64,000 bases of DNA from Dyadobacter sp. CY323 (GTDB lineage: Bacteria; Bacteroidota; Bacteroidia; Cytophagales; Spirosomataceae): contig NZ_JAJUXH010000019.1 in assembly GCF_021390245.1 (NCBI RefSeq), positions 62,001 to 126,000 of the forward strand, in the 5' to 3' direction. Positions 51,026 to 63,222 of this stretch are shown piece after piece. The position numbers and the translations under genes were made by a program. Every line of letters begins with the position of its first letter. Within the stretch, counting starts at the first letter, position 1. The notes under the pieces are model-generated. The model was given only the letters and a program-made list of their open reading frames with translations, made no database searches and was not told the DNA's origin.

Positions 51026-52936
51026 TCAATGCTTCGCCCACCACAGCGGCGTAAGCGTACCGTCCGCACTTCCAAGGAAGCCTACCGCCTGGTCATAACC
51101 TCTTGCATTGCTCGCAGGCAGGCTTGAAGGGTATTTCAGACGTTGCGGGAAGAACTTGATATTGGACGTCAGGTAATTGCTGCTGTTAAGTGCAGGCATG
51201 TTTACCAACGGATTTTCGACTGCCGGGTTTTCAAAGAATGGCAGACCCAATCTCCGGTGATCGCTCCACGCTTCCAACGGCAACCACGGTGTTTGTGCGA
51301 TGAATTTCTGTGTGATGATTTTTGTAAGCAAATCATTTTTCACAGCACCCGCCTTATACAGGTTGTTTACCGGATACGTTTTGGTCACGGTACCATCCAC
51401 ATTTGTATAGCCATCTTTGTATTTCATGACATAGGTAGCAGGTGGTTCGGCGACATGAGCCCAGCTAACCGATGTACCAACCCGGTTGTAGGCAGTGGAG
51501 GCTTTGTACTGAGTAGCGAAACTGCTCACGCCCCAGTATGCAAAATTTGCGTCGATACCCGCTTCATAAGCAGCTTGTCCGCTCATTGGTACTGTCCAGC
51601 CTCTCACAGCTCCTTCGGCTAAAAGGAAGTACGTTTCCCATGGAGCGAAGTAAATACGCTTGCTTTTACTGTTACGGAACTGCTGGCCGTGACGTGGAAT
51701 GGCGCCATTGAAGTTATAGATATTGTTCTTAGCACCTTTTGGTCCCCAGTCACCATTGGCCGGAGCATTCCAGGTATACTTGGCATTAAGCGTTTTAACA
51801 GTAGCACCTGCGGCATCAACCAATGTGCGTTCGGTCGTTTTCGCGGTGTTATCCCAGGAAGGATATGCGTTGAAATCGGAGTTGTCCACTTCACCCGGAA
51901 TAATGTAAGTTTTGTAGGCGCGGGGGTCTATCGTATTTGGCAGACCATCAAACCAGTAACCTGCCGACGGATCATTCGTCATCGTGGTGAAATGGTTTTC
52001 GAATTTAAGCCCCATATAATCCTGTGGTTTGACAGAAGGAAGAAGTGCTGCTTTCACCTGATCAGCCGATTTGATGCCGCCCAGTCCAAGATACAGGTTG
52101 TTGATCGTGGCCGAGATCGGGAAGTAGTTCCATTCGCGGCTCATGACGCCAGTCAATGCATCCCACCCTTCTTTTTCTGCCACCTGAAATGTCTCATCCG
52201 CAAGAGTAAGTAACGGAAGTTTTGCGGCTGCTTCGAACTCCGCTTTTGCTTTTGCCGGATCCACTTCTGAAAGGCGCATAGCAAGTCTCAGACGCATCGA
52301 GTTGGCGTATTTCTGCCATTTCGCGTAATTAAAACCATAGGCCTGGTCATACTTTGATATCTCAGAACTGGTCACTCCCAGGTTTAGTTTTGAGGAAGCA
52401 TCCTTCAATTCATCGAGCAGGTAATAATACACCGTTTTCTCATCCGAAAACTCCGGATTGGTTCCCTCAAATCCATTAATGGGAATAGGGCCGAAGTTGT
52501 CGGTCAGTTCGCTCAGAAGATACACTCTCCAGATACGCGCCACCTGTAGCAAGTTGGCGGTATATGGCTTGATGTTACCGGCAGCAATCTGTTTTTCAGC
52601 CACCTGAACGGCTGCATAAATGCTGTTCAGCCACCCACCTATGTAACCGCTTCCGTAGTAATCGCTGGACCAGCCGTCGTTATAGCCGCCGGTAGAGATC
52701 CCGCCGCCGGCTTGCTGGCGACCCGCTGTTTTCCAGTATAATACAAATATCCGTTCGGCGATGTGAGGGTCCATTTGGTTCCCGATAATGGAGCCGTTGA
52801 TGAAGTACTCCACCTGTACCTGAGATTCGGTAGCGAGGTAGGGGTCCGCGTTTATCTCGTCAAAATCGTTGCAGGCTGTTGTGAACAACATCAGCGCCGC
52901 GGCGGGCATAAGTGCCCTTTTTAAAAATGCTTTCAT
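51026..52936 (-). CDS. SusD-like lipoprotein (SusD-like_2/RagB type)
   Basis: The 636-residue lipoprotein has signal peptide to FTTAC (Cys22) and the family start NDFDEINADPYLATESQVQV. The TPR-like core shows YAKWQKYANSMRLRLAMRLS and the C-terminal part YFLLAEGAVRGWTVPMSGQA and PLEAWSDHRRLGLPFFENPA. It is longer than the 500-residue SusD at 27075 and belongs to the other SusD branch. It forms the ligand-binding lid of the SusC protein encoded 33 bp upstream. Confidence 0.94.
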   Translation of the reverse strand: MKAFLKRALMPAAALMLFTTACNDFDEINADPYLATESQVQVEYFINGSIIGNQMDPHIAERIFVLYWKTAGRQQAGGGISTGGYNDGWSSDYYGSGYIGGWLNSIYAAVQVAEKQIAAGNIKPYTANLLQVARIWRVYLLSELTDNFGPIPINGFEGTNPEFSDEKTVYYYLLDELKDASSKLNLGVTSSEISKYDQAYGFNYAKWQKYANSMRLRLAMRLSEVDPAKAKAEFEAAAKLPLLTLADETFQVAEKEGWDALTGVMSREWNYFPISATINNLYLGLGGIKSADQVKAALLPSVKPQDYMGLKFENHFTTMTNDPSAGYWFDGLPNTIDPRAYKTYIIPGEVDNSDFNAYPSWDNTAKTTERTLVDAAGATVKTLNAKYTWNAPANGDWGPKGAKNNIYNFNGAIPRHGQQFRNSKSKRIYFAPWETYFLLAEGAVRGWTVPMSGQAAYEAGIDANFAYWGVSSFATQYKASTAYNRVGTSVSWAHVAEPPATYVMKYKDGYTNVDGTVTKTYPVNNLYKAGAVKNDLLTKIITQKFIAQTPWLPLEAWSDHRRLGLPFFENPAVENPLVNMPALNSSNYLTSNIKFFPQRLKYPSSLPASNARGYDQAVGFLGSADGTLTPLWWAKH

Positions 52937-52969
52937 AGTATTAAATGTCTTTTTAACCTGATTGATGAT

Positions 52970-55900
52970 TTAGAATCCCAGGGTAAGTGAGAAAAGGAAT
53001 GAGCGCATGGTCGGGAATGCCCCGTTTTCGAAACCAACGGCATTGGTACCGGTTGCGAAAACAGATTCCGGGTCAATGCCATTCAGGTGACTTTTGATCA
53101 TCCATACATTGTTGGCCGATGCGCTGATTTTAGCTTTCTGGAATGTTTTGCCTAAAAGTTTTTTTGGAAGACTGTAGCTCACCATGACATTTCTCAGACG
53201 AACGTTGGTAGCATCAAAAATATACGCTTCCCCCACACCCAGGTTGTTCAGGGTAGATACCGTGCTCCAGTATTGCTGCTGGGTAACAGGTTCGGTATTT
53301 GGTGCAGGTGCACCGCCTTCTCCTAACACAACGCCATCCACAACGAATTCAGGTCTTTCTCCACCCGGAGCAGTAATTGCCGCGGTACCAGCCGACTGCA
53401 GACCTACATTGGAAGCTGAGAATATTTCACCGCCCAGGCGCGCGTCGATCAGGAACGACAAACCAATTCCCTGGTAAGAGAAGTTGTTGGAGATGCCGAG
53501 AAGTCCTTTTGCTTGTTGGTTACCAAGTTTTGTGATGGTCGCGTCGCGTTGCGGAAGACCGTCTGCATTCAATAGCATTTTACCAAAGTACGGGCTGGCC
53601 TCGTCTTTTACGCGCAGGAATTTGGTTCCGTAAATGTCACCGTACAATCCGTCGGTAGTAGCTCTGATGAACAAGTCGTCAAACGCTCCTAGCTGATATT
53701 CGTTCACGCCCATATCTTTGGCGATGTCGATGATCTTGTTCTCGTTTTTAGAAAAGTTGGCAGTTACATTCCAGTTTACGGAGGTTGGTTTTGTCAGGAT
53801 AGCAAGGTCAGCCATGATCTCGATCCCTTTGTTCTGGATATTTCCGGCGTTCACCTTCATGCTCGAATAACCGCTCATCGGATCCATTGGAATGTCGATC
53901 AGCTGGCGGGTTGCATTGGATTTGTACCAGGTAAAATCAACGCGCAGCCTGTTGTTAAGAAATTTCAGTTCCGCTCCAAGTTCCAGGTTTTTGATCAGCT
54001 CGCTTTTCACATTACGGTCTTTCAGAAGCGATTGTCTCACCGCAATGGTATTGCTCAAAGGATCTTTTGAAATGTTGTATCCATTGTACAATTGATATGG
54101 CGCAAGGTCATTTCCAACGGTAGCATAAGATCCGCGCAGTTTGGCATAATTAAACCACAATGGCAGACTGGTTCCCATCTTGTCCAGCATGTCTGAGAAA
54201 ACATAGGAAAGACTGTACGACGGGTAGAAATACGAACGGTTCTCTTCAATGAGCGCCGACGACCAGTCGTTACGTGCCGTTACGTCAAGAAATATCCAGC
54301 CGCCATAATTCAGGCCTAATGAACCGTAAATTGAATTGATTTTTTTACGGCTATATCCCGGCCAAACCGACGGTGCGCCTGCAGCATTGGTTGGAGTAAA
54401 CAAGTTAGGGACTTCCAAAGCGCCGGTGTTTACCGTAAGCGAGCTGTATTTTTGTTGCATCAGGTTACCTCCGAAAGTGAAAGTACCTCCGAACAAGCCG
54501 ATCACTTCGTCTTTCCGGGCTGTGATCAAACCACTGTAGTTGGTTTCGCTGAAAGTTTGCTTGCCCATGGAATACGAATTCGAAAGTGGGCCGCCCGCAT
54601 ACGTTTTGCTTTCGGTGTTGGTGGTGTACAAGTCACCGCCGGCCTTCACCTCAGCATCCAGCCAGTCGGTAAATGCGTATTTCAACGATCCGTTCATGAT
54701 GAAACGGTTCCGCGAGTCATTGTTGAGGTTGTATCTGCTCAACCAATATGGGTTGGACTGCGGGCCAGGTGCGCCAGGATACCATAGCATTTTACCAAAT
54801 TGGTTGGTAGCGGCACTGAAATCGGTAACATCAAGACTTCTTGGCAACATATATAATACGAATACGCTGCTGTTGTCCCGGCCATTGATCGGCCTGTTGA
54901 AGCCCGATGTATTGTTGTAAGACATTTTCACATCGCTCGTCCAGCGGCTGTCCTGCCCGAAGTGGGTTGTTGCCTTGGAAGTAAAGTTGACGCGTTTCAG
55001 TTTATTTCCAGGGATGATACTTCTGTCTTCCAGGTAGTTTAGCGATGCAAAAACAGCGGTTGAACCATACTGTTGCTGCAAGCCCAGGCTGTAATTCTGG
55101 CTTGAACCTTTCCGCAGAAAATTGTCTACGTTATTATGAATGTTCATCGTGGACTGTGTACTATCCCACTTGGTGATGCTCTGTCCCGTTGCTTTTGGGC
55201 CCCAGCTGGTGGTGCTCATCGCATTGTAAATGCCTTCGGTGCCTTGTCCGAATGAATTCTGAAGTTCAGGTTTGATGAAAATACTTTCTGTTCCAAGTGT
55301 TGTGGAGAATGTAATGCCAAGTCCTGGTTGCTTGCGTCCGGATTTTGTCGTGATCAGGATTACTCCGTTTCCAGCGCGTGAACCATATAATGCAGCGGCA
55401 GACGGCCCTTTCAGCACACTCATCGTTTCGATGTCTTCGGCGCTGATGTCCCCGAGCCCGTTACCGAGGTCAAGTCCGGCTCCCCAATACCCGTTTTCGG
55501 TCGTACCGGTGAAGTTGTCGATCGGAATACCGTCCACCACAATGAGCGGTTGATTGCTTCCGGTGAGCGATGTATTTCCACGCAATACAATCTTGGAAGA
55601 TCCACCGGCCCCGTTGCTCGACCGAACTACCTGCAGACCTGCAACCTTTCCAGTGAATGCATTGGCGAGGTTGGTTTCTTTGGCGTCCGATAATGCCGAG
55701 CCGGAGATTTCCTGGATCGCGTACCCCAGCGATTTTTTCTGACGCTGGATACCAAGAGCTGTAACCACCACTTCTGACAGCGCCGTGGCGTCTTCTACCA
55801 GGGTGATATCAAAGAACGTTTTGTTACCTACTTCAACATCCTGCTTCACATATCCGATGTAGGAAAAGCTAAGCACTGTGCCCGGACCGGCACTCGCGAT

Positions 55901-56077
55901 ACTGAATTTGCCTTCCGAGTCCGTGGTGGTCCCGGTTTTTGCTCCCTTAATTACTACGGTAACTCCCGGGAGTGGAGGGTTCCCTGCTCCGCCAGTTACT
56001 TTTCCGGAAATCTGAGTCTGTGCATAGACTCCAGAAAAGCTCAGCAGTAGCAGCAAGCTTAATACATGTGTTCTCAT
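52970..56077 (-). CDS. SusC/RagA TonB-dependent transporter
   Basis: The 1035-residue protein has a signal peptide (1-19), a carboxypeptidase-regulatory-like domain (about 22-95, GKVTGGAGNPPLPGVTVVIK), the TonB box LSEVVVTALGIQRQKKSLGY, a plug (about 115-235, with SSKIVLRGNTSLTGSNQPLI and GPSAAALYGSRAGNGVILIT) and a barrel ending FSLTLGF. It has no STN domain, so unlike the first pair it is not an anti-sigma signaller; the hybrid regulator at 56400 is its likely controller. Confidence 0.96.
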   Translation of the reverse strand: MRTHVLSLLLLLSFSGVYAQTQISGKVTGGAGNPPLPGVTVVIKGAKTGTTTDSEGKFSIASAGPGTVLSFSYIGYVKQDVEVGNKTFFDITLVEDATALSEVVVTALGIQRQKKSLGYAIQEISGSALSDAKETNLANAFTGKVAGLQVVRSSNGAGGSSKIVLRGNTSLTGSNQPLIVVDGIPIDNFTGTTENGYWGAGLDLGNGLGDISAEDIETMSVLKGPSAAALYGSRAGNGVILITTKSGRKQPGLGITFSTTLGTESIFIKPELQNSFGQGTEGIYNAMSTTSWGPKATGQSITKWDSTQSTMNIHNNVDNFLRKGSSQNYSLGLQQQYGSTAVFASLNYLEDRSIIPGNKLKRVNFTSKATTHFGQDSRWTSDVKMSYNNTSGFNRPINGRDNSSVFVLYMLPRSLDVTDFSAATNQFGKMLWYPGAPGPQSNPYWLSRYNLNNDSRNRFIMNGSLKYAFTDWLDAEVKAGGDLYTTNTESKTYAGGPLSNSYSMGKQTFSETNYSGLITARKDEVIGLFGGTFTFGGNLMQQKYSSLTVNTGALEVPNLFTPTNAAGAPSVWPGYSRKKINSIYGSLGLNYGGWIFLDVTARNDWSSALIEENRSYFYPSYSLSYVFSDMLDKMGTSLPLWFNYAKLRGSYATVGNDLAPYQLYNGYNISKDPLSNTIAVRQSLLKDRNVKSELIKNLELGAELKFLNNRLRVDFTWYKSNATRQLIDIPMDPMSGYSSMKVNAGNIQNKGIEIMADLAILTKPTSVNWNVTANFSKNENKIIDIAKDMGVNEYQLGAFDDLFIRATTDGLYGDIYGTKFLRVKDEASPYFGKMLLNADGLPQRDATITKLGNQQAKGLLGISNNFSYQGIGLSFLIDARLGGEIFSASNVGLQSAGTAAITAPGGERPEFVVDGVVLGEGGAPAPNTEPVTQQQYWSTVSTLNNLGVGEAYIFDATNVRLRNVMVSYSLPKKLLGKTFQKAKISASANNVWMIKSHLNGIDPESVFATGTNAVGFENGAFPTMRSFLFSLTLGF

Positions 56078-56378
56078 AAAGTTAAATTGGTATGGTAAAA
56101 CAAGGGATAAACTGATAATGAAAAGGAATACGCGATCTGAAAGATTAATATGAGTGGTTAAATGTATTTTATTCCGATCGATGACAAATTTAATAATACA
56201 AATAACTTAATATCGATAGTATTCAAAATTATATACTGATTATAGGTTAATTAATAAAATAAAATTCTAATTGACTGGATTGGCACAAAAATAGGAAATA
56301 GGCAGCAGATCAGGAGGATACAAATGTTACATTGTACCGTATCAAAAGTTACCTGAATGCATTTCGGGTATATAAATA
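56078..56378. promoter_or_regulatory. AT-rich promoter region of the second SusC/SusD operon
   Basis: This 300-bp stretch between the hybrid regulator gene and susC is AT-rich, as expected for a regulated promoter. GTTAC occurs at 56326-56330 and 56348-56352, exactly 22 bp apart, a possible AraC-type binding pair. No gene was found. Confidence 0.4.
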
Positions 56379-56398
56379 CCTCTTTTCCGCCGAAGAGG
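56379..56398 (-). terminator. Possible weak terminator of the hybrid regulator gene
   Basis: CCTCTT (56379-56384) and AAGAGG (56393-56398) pair with an 8-base loop just after the stop. On the minus strand only a short TATTTATA follows. Confidence 0.4.
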
Positions 56399-56399
56399 G

Positions 56400-59300
56400 C
56401 TAGACCATATTTTTCTTTCGTGTGAGGTAGGAGGAGGGCAGCTCTCCGAACTCTTCCCGGAACTGTTTCGCGAAATATTTGGGGTTATTGAAGCCGACCT
56501 GATAGGCTACCTCGGAAATCGTAAGCTGGCTTTGTTCCAGAAGACGGGCCGCACGCTCCATCCGGATCGAGCGGATAAATTCGACGGGGGTTTTACCCGA
56601 AATGGAATTCAGCTTCCGGTAAAGATGGATCCGGCTCATGCCCACTTCCCGGCTGAGCGCTTCCACCGAAAAATCGGGATTGCTGATATTCTCCTCCACA
56701 ATGGCGATCACCTGCCTTACCAGACTCTCGTCCCTGCTGCTGATGGCAATATCTCGTCCCTTGATGGCGATCTGCTGGCTGAACGTTTTGCGGGCCGTTT
56801 CCTGCTGTTTCAGAATGTTGGAAAGCCGGTATTGCAGAATTTCGAAGTTGAATGGCTTTTCAATATAATCATGGATGCCAAGTTCGTAACCTTCCAGGTG
56901 CTGCGCGGGAGAAGTGCTCGCCGTCAGAAGTACCAGCGGGATGTGTAGGGTCCGTTCATCGTTTTTCAGCCTTCGTACCAGTTCTATCCCATTCATTTCG
57001 GGCATGGTAACATCCGTTACGATCAGGTCTGGAATGAAGTTGACCGCCTGTTCCCAGCCTTCCGATCCGTTTTTTGCTTCGATGATGTTGTAAAGTTCTT
57101 TGAGATTGTCTTTGAGGTAAAAAAGGAAATCGTCGTTGTCCTCAACCAAAAGCAATACCGGCAATCCATTGTCAAGCTGGACGGGTTCGGGTGCCATCGG
57201 TATTGCGGGTGAAAAAGTCCTGTTAAAGTTATTGGCAGGTGATCCGGCAGGCGTAGCAACGGTAACGTCGGTTTTTTGAACAGGTAACCGAACCAGGAAA
57301 CTGCTTCCTGCGCCTGGTTCGCTATCGACTGTAATCGTTCCTCCGTGAAGGTGTACGAATTCCTTGGTGATCGAAAGTCCGATACCGCTCCCCTGATTCA
57401 GCAAGCCGGCTGGCAGGTCGTTCTGGAAAAAACTTTCGAAGATCTTCTCTTTTTTATCCTGTGGGATTCCAATGCCGGTATCGCTGACTTTGATTTCCAG
57501 CCATGACTGGTTGACGCTTCCCCCGGGCGTCGTCGCGTAGTTTGCTTCCACGCTCACTATTCCATTTTCGGGGGTGAATTTGAATGCATTTGACAAGAGG
57601 TTAAAGAGAATTTTTTCCAGTTTATCCTGATCAAAAGACGCGTGAAGACGATCCAGGTCTGAATGGAAAGTTAAAGCGATCTGCTTTTTGACCGAGATGT
57701 CCGTAAATGAAGAAACGGCCTCATTCACGAAGTGGATCATGTCGCCTTCCGTAGGGTTGAACTTAATCCCGCTGACTTCCAGCTTACGGAAATCCAGCAG
57801 CTGATTGACGAGGTTCAGCAGCCTTTTCGCATTCCGCTGCATCAGTTGCATCTGGGTATACTGCGGAGAATCCGGACTTTCTTTGAGGATCTTTTCGAGG
57901 GGTGAAAGGATGAGTGTGAGCGGGGTTCTGAACTCATGGCTCATATTGGTAAAAAAACGGATCTTCACATCGTTTATTTCCCGTAACCTCCTCGATTCAA
58001 TGCGTTCCTGCTCGATCAGATACTTTTCCCGCTCCTTATTCCGGATCATCCTGCCGGCCAGATACAGCGAAAGAATGAACAGCGCTACGTAAATTATTTT
58101 GGCAGGAGTGGAATTCCACCAGGGTGGAAGGATCTCGATCTGCAGCGTGGTTTCCACATCGTTCCAGCCGCCGTTTTCATCGGAGGCTTTTATCCTGAAC
58201 AGATAATTGCCGGCATCCAGATTGGTGTATGCCGCCGTTCGTGAAGTGGACGATGCGCGTACCCAGTCGTCGTTAAAACCCTCTAATTTGTACAGGTAGT
58301 TGATTTTTTGCGGATGAAAAAAATTGAGTACCGTAAATTCCAGCGCGAAAATATCAGCCCGATGCGGCAGTACGATCTTTTTGGTTTCCGAGATGGCTTT
58401 TGAAAGTACCACCCGACCGTCCCCCGTTTTATCACCTACATTCATCTTTTTGTTAAAAATCGAGAGTGAGGATAAGATGACATTCCGGAAGGTAGCTTTG
58501 GGAGGGATTTGTTCAGGCCGGAACACGTTGTACCCTTTGGCACCTCCAAAAAACAACTCTCCGTCACGCGTTTTAAGTGCGGTATTTTCGTTGAACTCGG
58601 ATCCCTGTAACCCATCGCTTTCGTCATAATTGATAAACTGCACGTGCAGCCCCCCGGGCTTTTCAGATAATTGCGCACGGGCGAGTCCGTATGGAGTGGC
58701 GATCCAAAGATCCCCCGCATTGTCTTCCACCACAGAAAGGATCGAGTTGTGAGGCAGACCTTCCGCTTGTCTGAAAATCCGAAACTGTTTTTTTACCGGG
58801 TCAAACAGGTTTAACCCATCCTGCGTACCGACCCATATCCGCTTTTTTGAATCCTGTAAAATTACATGCACAATGTCGTTGCTAATGGATCCCGGATCAT
58901 TCGGGCTATGATGGTAATTGACGAATTTGCCCGCTTTCGGGTCACGTATGTCAACTCCGAAGGAAGTTCCGAGCCACAAATTTCCCCGATGGTCCTCGGT
59001 AATTTCACTTACATAAGCATCGTGCACCGAATTGGGCGCTTTGGCCGGGTAATGCGTAAACTTTCCCGTTTTCCGGTCGAATAGTTCCAGCCCGCCGTTC
59101 AGCGTACCGACCCAGAAATTCCCTCCCGAATCTTCCCTGATTTCCCAAACACTACGGTCCGACAAGCTGCCCGGTTCAGAAGGGTCGTGACGGTAGGTAG
59201 TAAACTTTGTCCCGTCGAACGAGCTCAGGCCGCCGAAATAGGTTCCAATCCAAAGCGTTTTTCGCTTGTCCAGATAAAGACTGATGATCACATTGCTGCC

Positions 59301-60551
59301 GACGGTATTCGGGTCGGACGGATCGTTCAGATATTGTTTGTAGGTATTTTTTTGTCGGTCGTAATAAATGAGTCCGCCGCCATTGGAACCCATCCATATA
59401 TTTCCTTTCTCATCTTCCACAAACCGGTTGAGGTCGTTGTATGGAAGACTTGCCCGGTCGGCACGTTTGTGTTTAAAAAGCGGAAACCGGAAGATGTCTT
59501 CGTGGTAATAATTCACACCATCTTTATAGGTCCCCAGCCAGATCACGCCCATTGGATCTTTATAAATGGCATTGAATGTGTTCTGACTGATCGCATTCTT
59601 GTCATCATCATCCGGCAGAATGTAGGTGATCGTTTTTTTGTTTTTATCAAGAAGGTTAATGCCCCCGTGATCCACCCCTATCCATATTCTCCCCTGATTA
59701 TCCTGCACTACGCCTTGAATGATGTCGGAATTGAGGCGGGGGCTGCCGCTTTCTTTACTATAAAATGAAAAGGAACGGTCAGACGGTTTTAAACGGTAGA
59801 TACCCAGATTTTCCCGTATTGCGTAAAGCCACAGCTCACCGTCGGAGTCAGCGGTAATGCCGTAGTTGAGCAACCTGTTTTTATGTTTTTTAGCAAGATA
59901 GTCCGATCGCCATTTTACTTTAAAACTCAGCGGATCGACCTGATCAACCGTTCCGTTTTGATGTATGATCCACAGGTTTCCATCGGTGGTATGAGTAATT
60001 GCCGAAACATCATTGCTGGAAATCGTACTCGGGTCTGCGGGGGAATGCTTTAAATGGATGGTTTTGCGGCCGGAGTAAATGAACAAGCCGTTATTCTCCT
60101 GAGCAAACAGAAAGTTCTTGTATTTGTCTTTATAAATAGTGCGGATAAAGCCTGGTGGAATGCCCCATTTTTTCAATTCAGGGCCCGCATTGATCGAGAT
60201 TTTTTCTGTAATAGGGTCATATACGCTGTTTGCTGTACCTGAGCCGATCCAAATCTTTCCTTCGGGGCCTTCCCACAAACTGCGGATGTTGTTGCTTCGT
60301 AATGTGGCGCTGTCGCTGGGGTCGCCTTTAAAAACCTTGAAGTTGTAGCCGTCGTACCGGTTCAGGCCCGAATTTGTACCTACCCACATAAATCCCTTAC
60401 TATCAAGAAGAAAGCAAGTGGGGTGATTGTTTGACAATCCGGATTTTATATCCAGTTTGAGAAAACGGAATTGCCCGGATTGCCCCAGGGCGAAACCTGA
60501 AACGAAGTACAGGCCTGTGATCAGAAGTAATTCTTTGAGGAGACGCAACAT
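56400..60551 (-). CDS. Hybrid two-component system regulator (HTCS), AraC output
   Basis: The 1383-residue one-protein system has a signal peptide (1-23), a periplasmic two-component-regulator propeller (about 30-745, many repeats such as GFMWVGTNSGLNRYDG and GKIWIGSG), a Y_Y_Y domain (about 755-815), a membrane helix (about 825-840), HisKA with MSHEFRTPLTLILSPLEKIL, ATPase (GSGIGLSITKEF), a receiver (LLLVEDNDDF, DLIVTDVTMPEMNG) and a C-terminal AraC HTH. Such proteins bind an oligosaccharide breakdown product and activate the adjacent SusC/SusD genes (51026-56077) on the same strand. Confidence 0.96.
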   Translation of the reverse strand: MLRLLKELLLITGLYFVSGFALGQSGQFRFLKLDIKSGLSNNHPTCFLLDSKGFMWVGTNSGLNRYDGYNFKVFKGDPSDSATLRSNNIRSLWEGPEGKIWIGSGTANSVYDPITEKISINAGPELKKWGIPPGFIRTIYKDKYKNFLFAQENNGLFIYSGRKTIHLKHSPADPSTISSNDVSAITHTTDGNLWIIHQNGTVDQVDPLSFKVKWRSDYLAKKHKNRLLNYGITADSDGELWLYAIRENLGIYRLKPSDRSFSFYSKESGSPRLNSDIIQGVVQDNQGRIWIGVDHGGINLLDKNKKTITYILPDDDDKNAISQNTFNAIYKDPMGVIWLGTYKDGVNYYHEDIFRFPLFKHKRADRASLPYNDLNRFVEDEKGNIWMGSNGGGLIYYDRQKNTYKQYLNDPSDPNTVGSNVIISLYLDKRKTLWIGTYFGGLSSFDGTKFTTYRHDPSEPGSLSDRSVWEIREDSGGNFWVGTLNGGLELFDRKTGKFTHYPAKAPNSVHDAYVSEITEDHRGNLWLGTSFGVDIRDPKAGKFVNYHHSPNDPGSISNDIVHVILQDSKKRIWVGTQDGLNLFDPVKKQFRIFRQAEGLPHNSILSVVEDNAGDLWIATPYGLARAQLSEKPGGLHVQFINYDESDGLQGSEFNENTALKTRDGELFFGGAKGYNVFRPEQIPPKATFRNVILSSLSIFNKKMNVGDKTGDGRVVLSKAISETKKIVLPHRADIFALEFTVLNFFHPQKINYLYKLEGFNDDWVRASSTSRTAAYTNLDAGNYLFRIKASDENGGWNDVETTLQIEILPPWWNSTPAKIIYVALFILSLYLAGRMIRNKEREKYLIEQERIESRRLREINDVKIRFFTNMSHEFRTPLTLILSPLEKILKESPDSPQYTQMQLMQRNAKRLLNLVNQLLDFRKLEVSGIKFNPTEGDMIHFVNEAVSSFTDISVKKQIALTFHSDLDRLHASFDQDKLEKILFNLLSNAFKFTPENGIVSVEANYATTPGGSVNQSWLEIKVSDTGIGIPQDKKEKIFESFFQNDLPAGLLNQGSGIGLSITKEFVHLHGGTITVDSEPGAGSSFLVRLPVQKTDVTVATPAGSPANNFNRTFSPAIPMAPEPVQLDNGLPVLLLVEDNDDFLFYLKDNLKELYNIIEAKNGSEGWEQAVNFIPDLIVTDVTMPEMNGIELVRRLKNDERTLHIPLVLLTASTSPAQHLEGYELGIHDYIEKPFNFEILQYRLSNILKQQETARKTFSQQIAIKGRDIAISSRDESLVRQVIAIVEENISNPDFSVEALSREVGMSRIHLYRKLNSISGKTPVEFIRSIRMERAARLLEQSQLTISEVAYQVGFNNPKYFAKQFREEFGELPSSYLTRKKNMV

Positions 60552-60607
60552 GCTTAACTTTACCTAAAGTCAATTTACGTTTTTTTTCGAAAATCGCCCT
60601 GGAAAAC

Positions 60608-60643
60608 AAAAACCGGAGAATCAGCCAATTGCTGATCCTCCGG
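60608..60643 (-). terminator. Rho-independent terminator of katG
   Basis: CCGGAGAATCAGC (60613-60625) pairs with GCTGATCCTCCGG (60631-60643), with one mismatch. On minus it is followed by TTTTTGTTTTCC. It lies 49 bp after the katG stop. Confidence 0.9.
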
Positions 60644-60691
60644 ATGGATTGCCAGTGTTATGTCTGGCCGGGAAACGCTCTTTTAATGCGA

Positions 60692-62965
<2,274 letters not shown>

Positions 62966-63048
62966 AGTTAAGAGTTCTTGTTAAATAATAATGCTACCCC
63001 CGGCAGCTTTGCAGGACGGCAAGATAAAGGATTAGAAAGTATAATGAC

Positions 63049-63065
63049 AATCGATTAAATCTATC
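63049..63065 (-). promoter_or_regulatory. OxyR-like box upstream of katG
   Basis: Read on minus, GATAGATTTAATCGATT agrees at most positions with the OxyR consensus GATAGGTTnAACCTATC. An adjoining CTATC-TTTT-GATAG dyad at 63061-63074 adds a further ATAG/CTAT half-site. It lies about 85 bp before the katG ATG. No oxyR gene is in the window. Confidence 0.45.
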
Positions 63066-63222
63066 TTTTGATAGCTGGTGTCTATTATCGAAGGTTTCGC
63101 TGTCTTATATACGTTGAAACAGCGTTTATCAGCCTGCGTCCTACTGCAGATCGGGTATAAGTCGTTCTGCATTCACTTATCCCAAATAACAAAGTTGATG
63201 TCGGAATCGCCAAAGGCCAATT

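Noticed and set aside
56313..56355. Short plus-strand frame after AGGAGG at 56313
   Set aside because: Only about ten codons, within the susC promoter region; the Shine-Dalgarno-like match is probably chance.
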